Virus record (IMG/VR): IMGVR_UViG_3300000116_000231
Span: 3,616-23,717 of that record
Length of the DNA stretch: 20,102 bases
From: a virus
Direction: 5' to 3' (one strand)
Shown: positions 11,763-19,928 of the stretch, in pieces
How the letters are laid out: every line of letters starts with the position of its first letter
Numbering within the stretch: position 1 is the first letter of the stretch
Program-made: the position numbers and the translations under genes
Notes under the pieces: model-generated
The model's input: only the letters and a program-made list of their open reading frames with translations
What the model was told of the DNA's origin: nothing
The model's database searches: none

Positions 11763-14700
11763 TTACCCTCTAAATATTCTAACATAAGCCTCATCAAAGT
11801 GACCAGTACCACCTGTTTCAATACCACTTACATTTATAGTTGGATTAGTGTAGTTTGTAGTTATTGTTTTTGTACCACTTACTGTGACTTCTCTTGGATA
11901 ACTATAGCTGCCTGATGATTCAGTGTGTGACTTAGTTACCCACGTAGTGCCGTTAATTTTTATCCTAAAAGTCCAAATTTGAGTTGTCCTAGATCCACCT
12001 GTGGCTCTCCATACCATAGTGTCCCCAGATTTTATAGTAAAGTTAGTACTTATGTTCCCACCACCAGTGTAAAACTCTACCTCATTAACTAAGTTCCTAT
12101 TCATAGTGTCAAAACCACTATCAAGAATATCATCTCTACTTAAGTCTCTGAAAACAATAGGTAAAATGCCGGGTGCTGCTAAAATAGAAGTGCCTTTTAA
12201 CTCAAAACCATTGCTGCCAAACCTCATAAAAGAATTAGAATCACCAGCCACAAAGTTTCCAGAAGTATTTACTTTAAAACCTGACTTACTACCAGTAGGT
12301 GTGGCAGTAGCAGATGTTAGAGTACCAGTAGAAAGTTCATCTGCATTAATATTGACAGCATTAACTTGATTGGATGTAAGCGTACCAGCGTACACATAAT
12401 CAGAGGCAATCTCATTAGCACTAATTTCATTAGCAGCGATTTTGTTAGCAGTAATAGCACCAGCAGCAATTTTTGAGCCTATAATAGAACCAGCCGCTAT
12501 TTTATCGGTAGTAACCTGATCGTCTTTTATGTCTGTAAATAGTTCGTCCGTCCAAGCTGATCCATTCCACCTGTATATTGTAATGTCTGGTAGAAGTAGT
12601 ACCATTTGCCCTACAGCATCACCTGTCGAAGGTAAACTCTGTACGGGCTTAATGTTAAACTTCTCTGCTTCATCAAACAAGTCATCAACAGCGGATGAGA
12701 AATCACCAGCTTCTACACGAGTTGTAGTACCAGAAGCTGCTGTTGATGTTAAGGAAGAGACATTACCAGAGTAGTCTACAGATCTCACCCAGTAGTACTT
12801 AGTTTGATTTGTGTTCAAGTTACCACGTATAAAGGTGCTTCCAGAAGATTCACCAACTTTTGTAGAACCACCCCTATTATTTGTAGAGTTCTCAAAGATT
12901 TCTACATGTCTAAGGTCTTTATCAGCAGGGTTAGTCCACTTTACTTCTATAAACTTGTACCCACCAACAGCAGTAACTCCCGTAGGTATAGCAGGGGCTG
13001 TCGTATCCGCAACAGGCGTGGTACTTGCCGTAACAAAACTTGACCTAACACCTATTGAGTTTACTGCTCTTACTTTGACCTGATAATCAAAAGATGTAGA
13101 TACAGGTGAGATTAGGAAATTGTTGTTGCTTACAAACATTGAGGTAAAGTTCGCATCACCACCAGTCCCTACACGTTTGTAGTGTACCTCATAGTAGTGA
13201 ACATAGGCATCAGGCGATTCAGTCCACGACACAACAATAGCGGGTACAGAGGCCCCGTCAGAGTTTAGAGATGTTGAGCTTGTTAGTGTTAGCCCTGTTG
13301 GAGCATCCACTTGACTAAATATAGGCAGAGTTGAGTCATTTGATATGATGGCAGTTTCTTCTGCGTTCCAATTAAATGCTGCTGCTGATGTCTCACGTAA
13401 AGTTAGATTGATCCTTAGATCCCCAGCATCATCACTAGCAGCTAATTTCCAACCAACCACCTCAAACTCTTTGGCATTAAATCCGTACCTTGAGTTTGTA
13501 AACGACACAATATCTCCAACCTCAAGCTCAAGAGCTTCAAGCCCAAAGTCAGCACTGAGTGTCATTTGCTCCCTTGCTCTAAACAGGGTTAGTTTAGCAA
13601 GCCGTTGGGCTGTAGCTGCACTAGTAGTAAATGGAAGCTCTAAGTCTAGTGATACTTCTTCTCCATTATCTTGAGCAATAAACGTACTACTCTTAACCTC
13701 TGGATAGTCAGCCGTAATCCACTTCTGGTCTGCATCGTTAAATGTACCACGTACCGTGTTAAAGTTATCTTGCATAGATACACGGGTAGATAGGTTTATA
13801 GGACCCCTAAGATCGTCAAGAGTGAGGGTTTTAACTGGTGACGAATATGCACCAGCCTTTAGCTTCCACTTACCACCACCCCAAAATAGAGTACCTGCAC
13901 ATGATGTAACAAGATCTTCTAGTACCGCACCTTTAGGTGTGTTCGCCTTGATTACACCGTTTGTAGTATATCTGTTCTCATTACCACCACCCGAAAGGGA
14001 TATGTTTTCATCACACTCATTAGCAGCCGCAGCAAAGTCAACCTCATCTACACTGCCATCATTTAGACCATATGAGCTAGTAATAAAGTCTCTTATGCAC
14101 AAAGCAGAGTTATTGCTGTATGCAGTAGTGTTAGTCCTTGGATCAAGTACTTTTTTACCACGTATTTCTGCTGTTATAAGAGGCATACCGTTAGCAAATA
14201 CTTCTTGGTCATACTCATACCTTACATACAAGTAAGCTACTCCACGGCCCTTAAAAGCGCTTGTAGCAGAGGTTTCGCTAACTAAGTCTGAGTCAGCAGT
14301 TGTCTGATTTCCCCTGTACTTTTTAATTCTTATCTTACTGTCCCAGTTGGTTTGGTCATCACCACTAGGACCAGCAGTTGTAACAAAGTTGCCACTAAAA
14401 GATGCAACCTGATCGTTTATATAAATGTCATCAATGGCATGTACCTCATGCCCTGCGAGACAAATAATTTGATGTAGGTATTTATTCTTTGTGCCTGATG
14501 TTTCGTAGAAGGTTATTACTCCACCCTTCCTTACCTTACCGTACACAAAGTCTTGAGCAGCCGCTGGTTCTTTAGCATTTACAAGTATACCCTGTGAGCT
14601 AGAAGACCTAGAAGGCGCTTTAGGTGCTAGGGCTTTCATAGCCCAAGATGTCACCATAGATGTTATAATGTAGCCAACAATATACTGAGGGGTGATAAAC

Positions 14701-14843
14701 GCAAGCATCCCCGCACCAAATATAGATGTTGTTGCAGCAGCACCACTGCCTATAACCATAGCTCCGATGGATGCGGGATCTCTAGGTACATTTTCCCAAG
14801 CGTTAGGGTTTCTTAGTACATTATAAGGAAGGTTGTTCTTCAT
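11763..14843 (-). CDS. Tail tip/host specificity protein (gpJ-like)
   Basis: 1026-residue tail-tip protein, the likely receptor-binding hub. The N-terminus has a small hydrophobic region (28-64) as in lambda gpJ-like proteins. It is followed by a gpJ core (YGKVRKGGVITFYE, 101-114) with HEVHAIDDIYINDQ at about 132-145. Two fibronectin type III domains follow: DAPTGLTL...VVSW (about 513-610) and PAIPTGVTAVGGYKFIEVKW (about 617-708). Residues 778-845 hold degenerate short repeats of the IAAGSI/IAAGAI/IAANEI kind that would form a fibrous or beta-helical stalk. The C-terminal 150 residues are beta-rich (GGGNISTNFTIKSGD onwards) and are the probable receptor-contacting tip. The gene is preceded, on the same strand, by the tail-tip assembly genes and followed immediately by the endolysin. 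Confidence 0.88.
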   Translation of the reverse strand: MKNNLPYNVLRNPNAWENVPRDPASIGAMVIGSGAAATTSIFGAGMLAFITPQYIVGYIITSMVTSWAMKALAPKAPSRSSSSQGILVNAKEPAAAQDFVYGKVRKGGVITFYETSGTKNKYLHQIICLAGHEVHAIDDIYINDQVASFSGNFVTTAGPSGDDQTNWDSKIRIKKYRGNQTTADSDLVSETSATSAFKGRGVAYLYVRYEYDQEVFANGMPLITAEIRGKKVLDPRTNTTAYSNNSALCIRDFITSSYGLNDGSVDEVDFAAAANECDENISLSGGGNENRYTTNGVIKANTPKGAVLEDLVTSCAGTLFWGGGKWKLKAGAYSSPVKTLTLDDLRGPINLSTRVSMQDNFNTVRGTFNDADQKWITADYPEVKSSTFIAQDNGEEVSLDLELPFTTSAATAQRLAKLTLFRAREQMTLSADFGLEALELEVGDIVSFTNSRYGFNAKEFEVVGWKLAASDDAGDLRINLTLRETSAAAFNWNAEETAIISNDSTLPIFSQVDAPTGLTLTSSTSLNSDGASVPAIVVSWTESPDAYVHYYEVHYKRVGTGGDANFTSMFVSNNNFLISPVSTSFDYQVKVRAVNSIGVRSSFVTASTTPVADTTAPAIPTGVTAVGGYKFIEVKWTNPADKDLRHVEIFENSTNNRGGSTKVGESSGSTFIRGNLNTNQTKYYWVRSVDYSGNVSSLTSTAASGTTTRVEAGDFSSAVDDLFDEAEKFNIKPVQSLPSTGDAVGQMVLLLPDITIYRWNGSAWTDELFTDIKDDQVTTDKIAAGSIIGSKIAAGAITANKIAANEISANEIASDYVYAGTLTSNQVNAVNINADELSTGTLTSATATPTGSKSGFKVNTSGNFVAGDSNSFMRFGSNGFELKGTSILAAPGILPIVFRDLSRDDILDSGFDTMNRNLVNEVEFYTGGGNISTNFTIKSGDTMVWRATGGSRTTQIWTFRIKINGTTWVTKSHTESSGSYSYPREVTVSGTKTITTNYTNPTINVSGIETGGTGHFDEAYVRIFRG
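12309..12512 (-). repeat. Degenerate coding repeats in the gpJ-like protein
   Basis: Residues 778-845 of the tail-tip protein repeat a unit of about ten residues: KIAAGSIIGS, KIAAGAITAN, KIAANEISAN, then EIASDYVYAG and two looser copies ending GTLTS. The repeats are visible in protein more than in DNA. They resemble the stalk repeats of many marine phage tail-tip proteins. Confidence 0.7.
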
Positions 14844-15246
14844 TTTGTCTAATCCAAGAATAATTTACTAAATCAAAAGGCAACTGCATTAAGCCCTTTT
14901 CAGATAGAAAAACACCACATTTACCGTTAGAAATTCCTAATGAAAAACCCGTTATCCACCGTTCAGCTTCTTTTGTGGCAATCAATGCGCCTAATGGTGG
15001 TACATACTTAATACGGGTCAATTTGTCATCTATACCTTTTAGAAGCGACTTGTAACCAAACTCTTCTTGTAACTGCTTAGGTCTTGAGGATTTGTTGTAT
15101 CTGCCCAACCAATCATCTGCCCAACCTTCTCCATACATTTTTCGGAATGCATTGTTAGTAAAGGTAAGGCAATCATGCTCTGTAAAAACAAAAGGCTTTA
15201 ATCTAACCTCTGCTATATACTGATTTAAACTTTCTCTCTTCCCCAT
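14821..15246 (-). CDS. DUF6950-like tail-tip assembly protein (NlpC/P60-related position)
   Basis: 141 residues. The FTEHDCLTFTNNAF segment (21-34) carries a conserved His-Asp-Cys, the pattern seen in DUF6950 and NlpC/P60-like tail-tip proteins. A later HGF-like histidine pair is not obvious, so peptidase activity is uncertain. GTA gp14 and lambda gpK occupy the same place between the distal-tail proteins and gpJ, which suggests a peptidoglycan-facing or tip-assembly role. The gene overlaps the upstream tail gene by 22 bases and the gpJ-like gene by 23 bases, as in tightly coupled tail operons. Confidence 0.75.
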   Translation of the reverse strand: MGKRESLNQYIAEVRLKPFVFTEHDCLTFTNNAFRKMYGEGWADDWLGRYNKSSRPKQLQEEFGYKSLLKGIDDKLTRIKYVPPLGALIATKEAERWITGFSLGISNGKCGVFLSEKGLMQLPFDLVNYSWIRQNEEQPSL

Positions 15247-15776
15247 ACAACCTGCTCATCTTGAAGTTTAGTAACATACGAAAAAAAGGTATCATTGCTG
15301 TATCTTGTAGCATGGTTTTCTTCTGTATAACGTCTGTTACTAGCTTTTTCTAGCTCAATTAACTTGCTTTCTATAGTAACAGTAATGTCACTAGTCTCGC
15401 CAGTGTCCTGTATAGCCATTGTGTTTATGTAACCACTAAAGATTTCTATAGGGTTACTTGTGTCAGTTGTGCCTAAGTAGACTGTACATCCCCTTCTCTG
15501 ATAAGGCTCTTGTAGTGCCATAGAGATGATTGTAGAGGATATACCACTAACTGTGATTGTCAGAGATTTGGCAGATAAGTCATTAACTTCATCAAATCCT
15601 GATATAGTAAGTAGGTTGCCAGCACCAATATAAGTGTCCACACCAATAGTCTTATCACCATGTCCCGTCCACAATCTAACGGGTGAGTTATCTAGGTCAA
15701 ATTCTACTGCAATGTAGGGATTTACAACATCTTGACTGAAAGCTGTAATTAGTTCTGCTGCTATTGTACGGCTCAT
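15225..15776 (-). CDS. Tail-tip protein (gpL/DUF2163-like)
   Basis: 183 residues, beta-rich, starting ATG 15776 with an ATGA overlap of the preceding gene. The segment VRLWTGHGDKTIGVDTYIGAGNLLTISG (33-60) and the following LSAKSLTITVSGISS are typical of baseplate-hub-like proteins in siphoviruses and GTAs. Lambda gpL and GTA gp13 (DUF2163) lie at the same place and nucleate tail-tip assembly. It lacks the C-terminal iron-sulfur cysteines of gpL: only one cysteine (C97) is seen. The family match is by recall of pattern and position. Confidence 0.72.
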   Translation of the reverse strand: MSRTIAAELITAFSQDVVNPYIAVEFDLDNSPVRLWTGHGDKTIGVDTYIGAGNLLTISGFDEVNDLSAKSLTITVSGISSTIISMALQEPYQRRGCTVYLGTTDTSNPIEIFSGYINTMAIQDTGETSDITVTIESKLIELEKASNRRYTEENHATRYSNDTFFSYVTKLQDEQVVWGREKV

Positions 15777-16402
15777 GTAATTGCCTCAATCGCTGAGAAT
15801 GAAATGCCATAAGTACTGGCCTCATTTATGCTAAAGGACTGCTCATTTGATGCAAGTCTAAACAGACCCTGAGTATTTTCTACTGTCACAGTAGCGTTGT
15901 TACCAAGGCTGACCCTTACGTCAGGCCAGACATCTAGTGTAGCTTGACCAGAAGCATTTGTGTTTGCATCTTTTAGTACCTTGAACAGTTGCCTAGTTGT
16001 GCCATTGTTTACATGTATGTAGTCACCAGCTTTAAGATAACCTGTACGGTTTATAGGGGCGCTGTCTATAGCTATCGTGTTTCCAGAGGATTGAGTTCCA
16101 TTGATATCAATAGTGTCGCTGTTTCTAGCAGAACCTCTAGGGGTTTTAGCATTAGGGTCCCCCAAGTAAAACGTACCCACTTGACCCTTTAGTGAAATTA
16201 ACCAAGCTAACCACTCTTCTGCTAAGTCCCTTTGAATTGGTGGTAGCGTTACGTCAGCTTGCCAAGATTGTCCAGCATAGGCATGTACCTGTTGTGCGAA
16301 GGTAAAAGGGGACCTTGATATCGCAACAGCATTAGTAACTCTGAGTTCTATCTGAGCTATTCCAATACCCGTAGGTAGGCTCAAAGGGTAGCTTATAGCC
16401 AT
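15773..16402 (-). CDS. Distal tail protein (gpM/DUF2460-like)
   Basis: 209 residues, nearly all beta strand. The part PFTFAQQVHAYAGQSWQADVTLPPIQRDLAEEWLAWLISLKGQVGTFYLGDPNA resembles the distal tail ring proteins of siphoviruses: a strand with an aromatic core, a DLAEEWLAWL helix (59-68) and an FYLGDP motif (78-83). It follows the tape measure gene (TAATG overlap), where lambda gpM and GTA gp12 lie. It should form the ring joining the tube to the tail tip. Confidence 0.75.
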   Translation of the reverse strand: MAISYPLSLPTGIGIAQIELRVTNAVAISRSPFTFAQQVHAYAGQSWQADVTLPPIQRDLAEEWLAWLISLKGQVGTFYLGDPNAKTPRGSARNSDTIDINGTQSSGNTIAIDSAPINRTGYLKAGDYIHVNNGTTRQLFKVLKDANTNASGQATLDVWPDVRVSLGNNATVTVENTQGLFRLASNEQSFSINEASTYGISFSAIEAIT

Positions 16403-18192
16403 TATGCAAATCCTCTTCCGTAACTACCGCCACGCCTCTTAGCGTCCAACACTGCTGTCTTAGCTGTGTCTGCTATCTGTGGCATGAGGCTTCGTATTTC
16501 ATTCCTAACGGTTGCTTGTACCCCAGTGGAAATGTTGATGTTCTGTACTACACTTACACCACCAGCACCCATAGCTTCATTAGATACTATGGCCCCACTA
16601 GCTTTAGGTACGAAGAGTTCTGGTCCCCTCTCACCTACAACATAGGGTTGACCACCTGTTACAGGACCACCATTAGCTCTAAACATACCACCTAAGAAAC
16701 CAGCTATTCCAGAACCCTCTTTACTCACAAAGTCGTAGCTACCTACAAGCTGTTGCACGTAAAGAATACGGTACAGTTGAGCAATGATGTCACGGGCCAT
16801 AGCTCTAAATGCATCCTTAGCAGATGATGTTCCATCTATCAGCTTCATCATAGCATCCTCAAAGCTGTTACCTACACCATCAAGTAATGTCTGATGGTCT
16901 TTGTAAAGCTTTCTGAGTTCTTTTTCTTGCTTAATTCTAGCAGCATTAGCGGCTTGGGCATCAGAATGGGCTTTTCTCTCAGCTTCCGCTCTTTCTTGAA
17001 TAGCAGCCTTACGTCTAAACTCCGCTAGTTCAAATTCATGGGCATCTTCAAGCTGACCGATTGCCATTTGAGCTTCTACACCCATAATGTCAACTCTTTC
17101 AGAAATTAACTTACGTCTTAATGCCTCTGCTTCATTGGCCTGTCTTAGTCTAAGCAGAGCTTCTGCATCAGCACCATAAGCTGCCTTTGCATTCTGCGCC
17201 CTATCAAAATTAGCTAAAGCTATTTCTTTTACATTTGTAAGACCTTCTTTTGCAGCAGCAGCAGCATCTTTTTGAGCTTTTAAACCAAGGTTCTTATCAT
17301 ACTCTTTGTTAAAACCTTTAAGTTTATCTTGTAACTCTTGAAGTTCTTGAAGAGGACTTTTACCCCCAAATAGACCTTCTTTAGTTGCTGGGTCTATTAC
17401 ACCCCCAGATAATCTAGCTTTCCTTGAACCACGTTTGCTTGGGTCTACGAAACCCATATTCATTGGATCAGCTTCTTTTCTTAGATCTGCTATTTCTTGC
17501 TTTTTAATCTCTATAGCTCTGGCAGTCTGTGCCTGTGTAAGAGTATCAAAACTACCAGCAAGCATATAGTTCTCTAAGGCTAGGTCACTAGTAGCTGTTT
17601 TTAAGTCGTCTAATACTTTTTTGTAATCCACAGAAGTTTCTGTTGCATCACTAGCAGCTTTCTTAGCTGCCATGAAAGCACCAGCTAGGCCAGTACCAAT
17701 GGCAAGTATCATACCTGCAATAGCACCAAAAGGACCAAAGATACCAAGTAACTGTGAACCTTGTTGACCAAGGGCAACCATTACACTAGTACCAGACTGA
17801 ACCTGTACGGCAAAATCCTGTACCTGATAACCGACCTGCTGCATACCAACAGCGCCGAATCTCTTGAACTTACGTGTGTTTACGTCTGCAACTTGACCAA
17901 ACTGGTTTATTGTTACGCCAGCTTGTGCAGCTTGCTTTTGTATTTGAGCAAATGCTGTAGCATACTCTTTCTGTGTTGCAGCACCAGTAGCAACGGCCTT
18001 TTGAGCTACCAGTACCTGATCTTTAAATATCTTAGTAGCCCTGTAAGCAGGGTCAATAGCCATTTTAAGTTGATTGAATGACTTTTTCGCTGTCTTAGCG
18101 GTCATATCAATCTTATCTTCTGTAGTGTTTAGATAGTCATTGAGAACCTTTAGGTCCTGCATATCCACACTGACTTTAATCGAACTAGCCAT
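16402..18192 (-). CDS. Tail tape measure protein (short)
   Basis: 596 residues, short for a tape measure protein. It shows an N-terminal helical part, a conserved block KRFGAVGMQQVGYQVQDF (110-127) leading to the hydrophobic segment FGPFGAIAGMILAIGTGLAGAFMA (152-175), and long charged coiled coils around 300-440. The C-terminal PVTGGQPYVVGERGPELFVP is typical of lambda-type tape measures (TMP_C). At about 1.5 Angstrom per residue, it predicts a tail near 90 nm. Tape measures set tail length and are later ejected into the cell envelope. The gene begins eight bases inside the preceding chaperone frame. Confidence 0.93.
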   Translation of the reverse strand: MASSIKVSVDMQDLKVLNDYLNTTEDKIDMTAKTAKKSFNQLKMAIDPAYRATKIFKDQVLVAQKAVATGAATQKEYATAFAQIQKQAAQAGVTINQFGQVADVNTRKFKRFGAVGMQQVGYQVQDFAVQVQSGTSVMVALGQQGSQLLGIFGPFGAIAGMILAIGTGLAGAFMAAKKAASDATETSVDYKKVLDDLKTATSDLALENYMLAGSFDTLTQAQTARAIEIKKQEIADLRKEADPMNMGFVDPSKRGSRKARLSGGVIDPATKEGLFGGKSPLQELQELQDKLKGFNKEYDKNLGLKAQKDAAAAAKEGLTNVKEIALANFDRAQNAKAAYGADAEALLRLRQANEAEALRRKLISERVDIMGVEAQMAIGQLEDAHEFELAEFRRKAAIQERAEAERKAHSDAQAANAARIKQEKELRKLYKDHQTLLDGVGNSFEDAMMKLIDGTSSAKDAFRAMARDIIAQLYRILYVQQLVGSYDFVSKEGSGIAGFLGGMFRANGGPVTGGQPYVVGERGPELFVPKASGAIVSNEAMGAGGVSVVQNINISTGVQATVRNEIRSLMPQIADTAKTAVLDAKRRGGSYGRGFA

Positions 18193-18481
18193 TTATTGCC
18201 CTCACGTAAAGTAGGTCTAATTTCTTTATGACATCTACTTCCCAACCTTCAAGGGTATTGTCAGTAGTCTCTTGCCACGCTTTTATCTCTGTGAATGTTA
18301 GAGGTTGTGGGCCACTGTAACCAAATTGCCTACCCCCACTGATGGAAAAGAAGGAAGACCAGACATGAGCCATAGGAAAAGGAAACTTAGGGGCTTCTAA
18401 TTCTTTTGGCCTATGTCCTAGTTGTTTGGCAACCTGTTCCAAGTGTGCCGATTCAGTTACGCCTTTACTGTCGGATCTCAT
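18185..18481 (-). CDS. Tail assembly chaperone, T-like part (expressed by -1 frameshift)
   Basis: A 98-codon frame after the first ATG at 18481, but the same frame is open back to 18547 and has no ribosome binding site at that ATG. It is in the -1 frame relative to the upstream chaperone gene. The real product is probably a 245-residue fusion: 129 residues from the upstream gene, then 116 residues of this frame beginning FNRLVDQLEAFAEHSFKLMR. This is the lambda gpG-gpGT arrangement, in which the G-T form binds the tape measure protein and recruits the tail tube subunit. The T-part ends with TLEGWEVDVIKKLDLLY, and the stop lies inside the tape measure start. Confidence 0.82.
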   Translation of the reverse strand: MRSDSKGVTESAHLEQVAKQLGHRPKELEAPKFPFPMAHVWSSFFSISGGRQFGYSGPQPLTFTEIKAWQETTDNTLEGWEVDVIKKLDLLYVRAING

Positions 18482-18522
18482 TAGCTTGAAACTATGTTCA
18501 GCAAATGCCTCTAGCTGATCGA

Positions 18523-18921
18523 CTAGGCGATTGAAAAATTTAAGAAGTCAGTCAGGGCTTGTTCAATCTGGGTCTTCATCCAGAAAACCTCTGTGTAAAC
18601 CTCTTCGCATTTCTCAACCGTGCAGGGTGGTTTCTCACCATCAAATGTAATGTTCCACATCTTAGTTGTGTGGATTAGAGTTTGAAGTGTGCCTTCCTCT
18701 AGGTCTTCTGATTTTAACTCAAAAGTCCCACCGTCAGAAACCTGTGTAAGACGTTTATTAGTCTGCTGGTGCAGAACGTCCTTGTAAGGCTTACTGTGAG
18801 GTGCCCACATGGTAATAGTCATAGGGGTATCATCAGGGTTCATAAGGGGTTCATTAGTGTTAGGGTGAACCAGAGATACTTCAAACGTATCGCTCTTAGG
18901 CGTTAAGTCTTTTAAATCCAT
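18523..18921 (-). CDS. Tail assembly chaperone, G-like protein
   Basis: 132-residue protein lying between the major tail tube and tape measure genes, the place of lambda gpG. It is beta/alpha mixed and acidic, with MWAPHSKPYKDVL (38-50), a middle helix and CEEVYTEVFWMKTQIEQALTDFLNF (105-129). Four codons before its stop, the AAATTTT heptamer at 18535-18541 would shift a fraction of ribosomes to the -1 frame. AGGAG lies about eight bases upstream of ATG 18921. The chaperone coats the tape measure protein during tail assembly and is absent from the mature virion in lambda. Confidence 0.85.
   Translation of the reverse strand: MDLKDLTPKSDTFEVSLVHPNTNEPLMNPDDTPMTITMWAPHSKPYKDVLHQQTNKRLTQVSDGGTFELKSEDLEEGTLQTLIHTTKMWNITFDGEKPPCTVEKCEEVYTEVFWMKTQIEQALTDFLNFSIA
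18535..18541 (-). promoter_or_regulatory. Programmed -1 ribosomal frameshift site (AAATTTT)
   Basis: On the minus strand, A AAT TTT lies in frame with the G-like gene, so both the P-site codon AAT and A-site codon TTT re-pair fully as AAA and TTT after slipping back one base. This matches the X XXY YYZ rule. It lies four codons before the zero-frame stop, and the -1 frame is open from 18547 to 18185. A weak stem (CTAG/CTAG or GCCT/AGGC) can form just downstream. Confidence 0.8.
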
Positions 18922-18950
18922 TGTCGAGTCTCCTTCGGGATTAAGTCGGG

Positions 18951-18993
18951 TAAAATAAAGTGGGGGGTATCGGACCCGACACCAACACCCCCC
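18951..18993 (-). terminator. Rho-independent terminator-like hairpin after the tail tube gene
   Basis: Read on the minus strand, GGGGGGTGT (18993-18985) pairs with ATACCCCCC (18970-18962) over nine base pairs, including one G-U, around a 14-base loop. ACTTTATTTTA then follows. It lies between the tail tube stop (19009) and the chaperone ribosome binding site. It probably acts as a partial terminator, giving more tail tube than downstream transcript. Confidence 0.72.
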
Positions 18994-18994
18994 G

Positions 18995-19008
18995 TTCCTA
19001 GCTAGGAA
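18995..19008. other. 14-bp perfect palindrome next to the tail tube stop
   Basis: TTCCTAGCTAGGAA at 18995-19008 is a perfect inverted repeat directly after the tail tube stop codon and just ahead of the terminator-like hairpin. It may be a short mRNA 3'-end stem or a protein-binding half-site pair. Too short to assign. Confidence 0.35.
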
Positions 19009-19914
19009 TTACGCTGATCTTGCGATCTTAAAGTTAGTGTCCTCAGTAGCATCTCTCAAGGCAACAAATGACGCTTGGATAATTCTACTTTCTGGACCAT
19101 CTACACCTACGTCAGCAGAGTTAATTTTGCAACGTGGGAATGTGAATGTCATGGTGTTTGTACCATCACCTACTTGTACTTCAAGTGCTGTCTCTGTTTC
19201 ATTTACAAAGCGGTCAAGCATAGCTGCATTTTCATAATATACAGAGATGCTACCTTCTACTTCCGCTCGACCAAAACCTAATGCTGGTGCAGTATCGGCA
19301 CCGATAACAAAGGTTGGTGAGAACCCGTTAGTTATTGTAAAGTCCATAGCTGTAACAATAGCTGAACCAGATCCACCAATACTTACTGAACCAGTATATG
19401 CATCAAAAGGCTTTGGTTCTAGGTCTGGTGCATCAAGCTCTGCGCCACCAGCTTCACCAGTGTCAATCAATGCCATGTCTTTACCAACAATACCGAAGGT
19501 AGTTGTAATCATTTGATTTGGTGCAAGTGATACACCTAAGCTGTTTACAGTACAGCCCGTAAATCTACGTGTTTGGTCAATATCTGCTGCGTAGTCCTCA
19601 ATAGTAAAGAACTTTGGATCTGTACCAACCTTTAGTGTGTTTGTAGAAAAAGCACTCATCATGGCTGATTCTAAGAAAGTGTCGTATGTTGCATCACGAA
19701 GGTCAGCAACAATATCACCAGAAACAGATTTATTACCGTGACGATCAACCCTTGCCATACGGTCAGATTGAATGTCAGTTCCAGCCACACGATCTTTTGT
19801 CATGTTTAAGCTGTGTGTAGAAAAAGGTAAGTTTAAAGTCGGTGTTACAGCAGTTCCAAAAGTTGTTTCTACTGCGTAAGACAGACTGGACCGTGAACCC
19901 TGTGCAAAGGCCAT
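19009..19914 (-). CDS. Major tail tube protein
   Basis: 301 residues; the subunit that polymerises into the tail tube. Its place before the chaperone pair and tape measure gene and its beta-rich sequence identify it. Typical features are the N-terminal SRSSLSYAVETTFGTAVTP (7-25), SISVYYENAAMLDRFVNETE (about 222-241) and the C-terminal beta segment NTMTFTFPRCKINSADVGVDG. AGGAG stands just ahead of ATG 19914. A terminator-like hairpin follows it, which suits a protein needed in hundreds of copies per virion. The homologous family is the phage tail tube/Ig-like group in siphoviruses. Confidence 0.87.
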   Translation of the reverse strand: MAFAQGSRSSLSYAVETTFGTAVTPTLNLPFSTHSLNMTKDRVAGTDIQSDRMARVDRHGNKSVSGDIVADLRDATYDTFLESAMMSAFSTNTLKVGTDPKFFTIEDYAADIDQTRRFTGCTVNSLGVSLAPNQMITTTFGIVGKDMALIDTGEAGGAELDAPDLEPKPFDAYTGSVSIGGSGSAIVTAMDFTITNGFSPTFVIGADTAPALGFGRAEVEGSISVYYENAAMLDRFVNETETALEVQVGDGTNTMTFTFPRCKINSADVGVDGPESRIIQASFVALRDATEDTNFKIARSA

Positions 19915-19928
19915 AGTTATCTCCTAAA

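Noticed and set aside
11762-11827. Upstream extension of the endolysin start to 11827
   Set aside because: The extra 22 residues overlap the end of the gpJ-like gene, while ATG 11761 has a good ribosome binding site and gives a normal M15 endolysin length.
12309-12512. CRISPR-like or tandem DNA repeat
   Set aside because: The periodicity is a protein repeat of about ten residues with divergent DNA and no spacers; it is a tail-fibre stalk.
13756-14235. Long + strand open frame across the gpJ-like gene
   Set aside because: It is antisense to a well-supported 1026-residue gene, has no ribosome binding site or recognisable protein features, and its composition is that of a shadow frame.
18479-18481. 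ATG 18481 as an independent start of the T-like chaperone
   Set aside because: No Shine-Dalgarno precedes it, the frame is open further upstream, and a slippery heptamer explains expression better.
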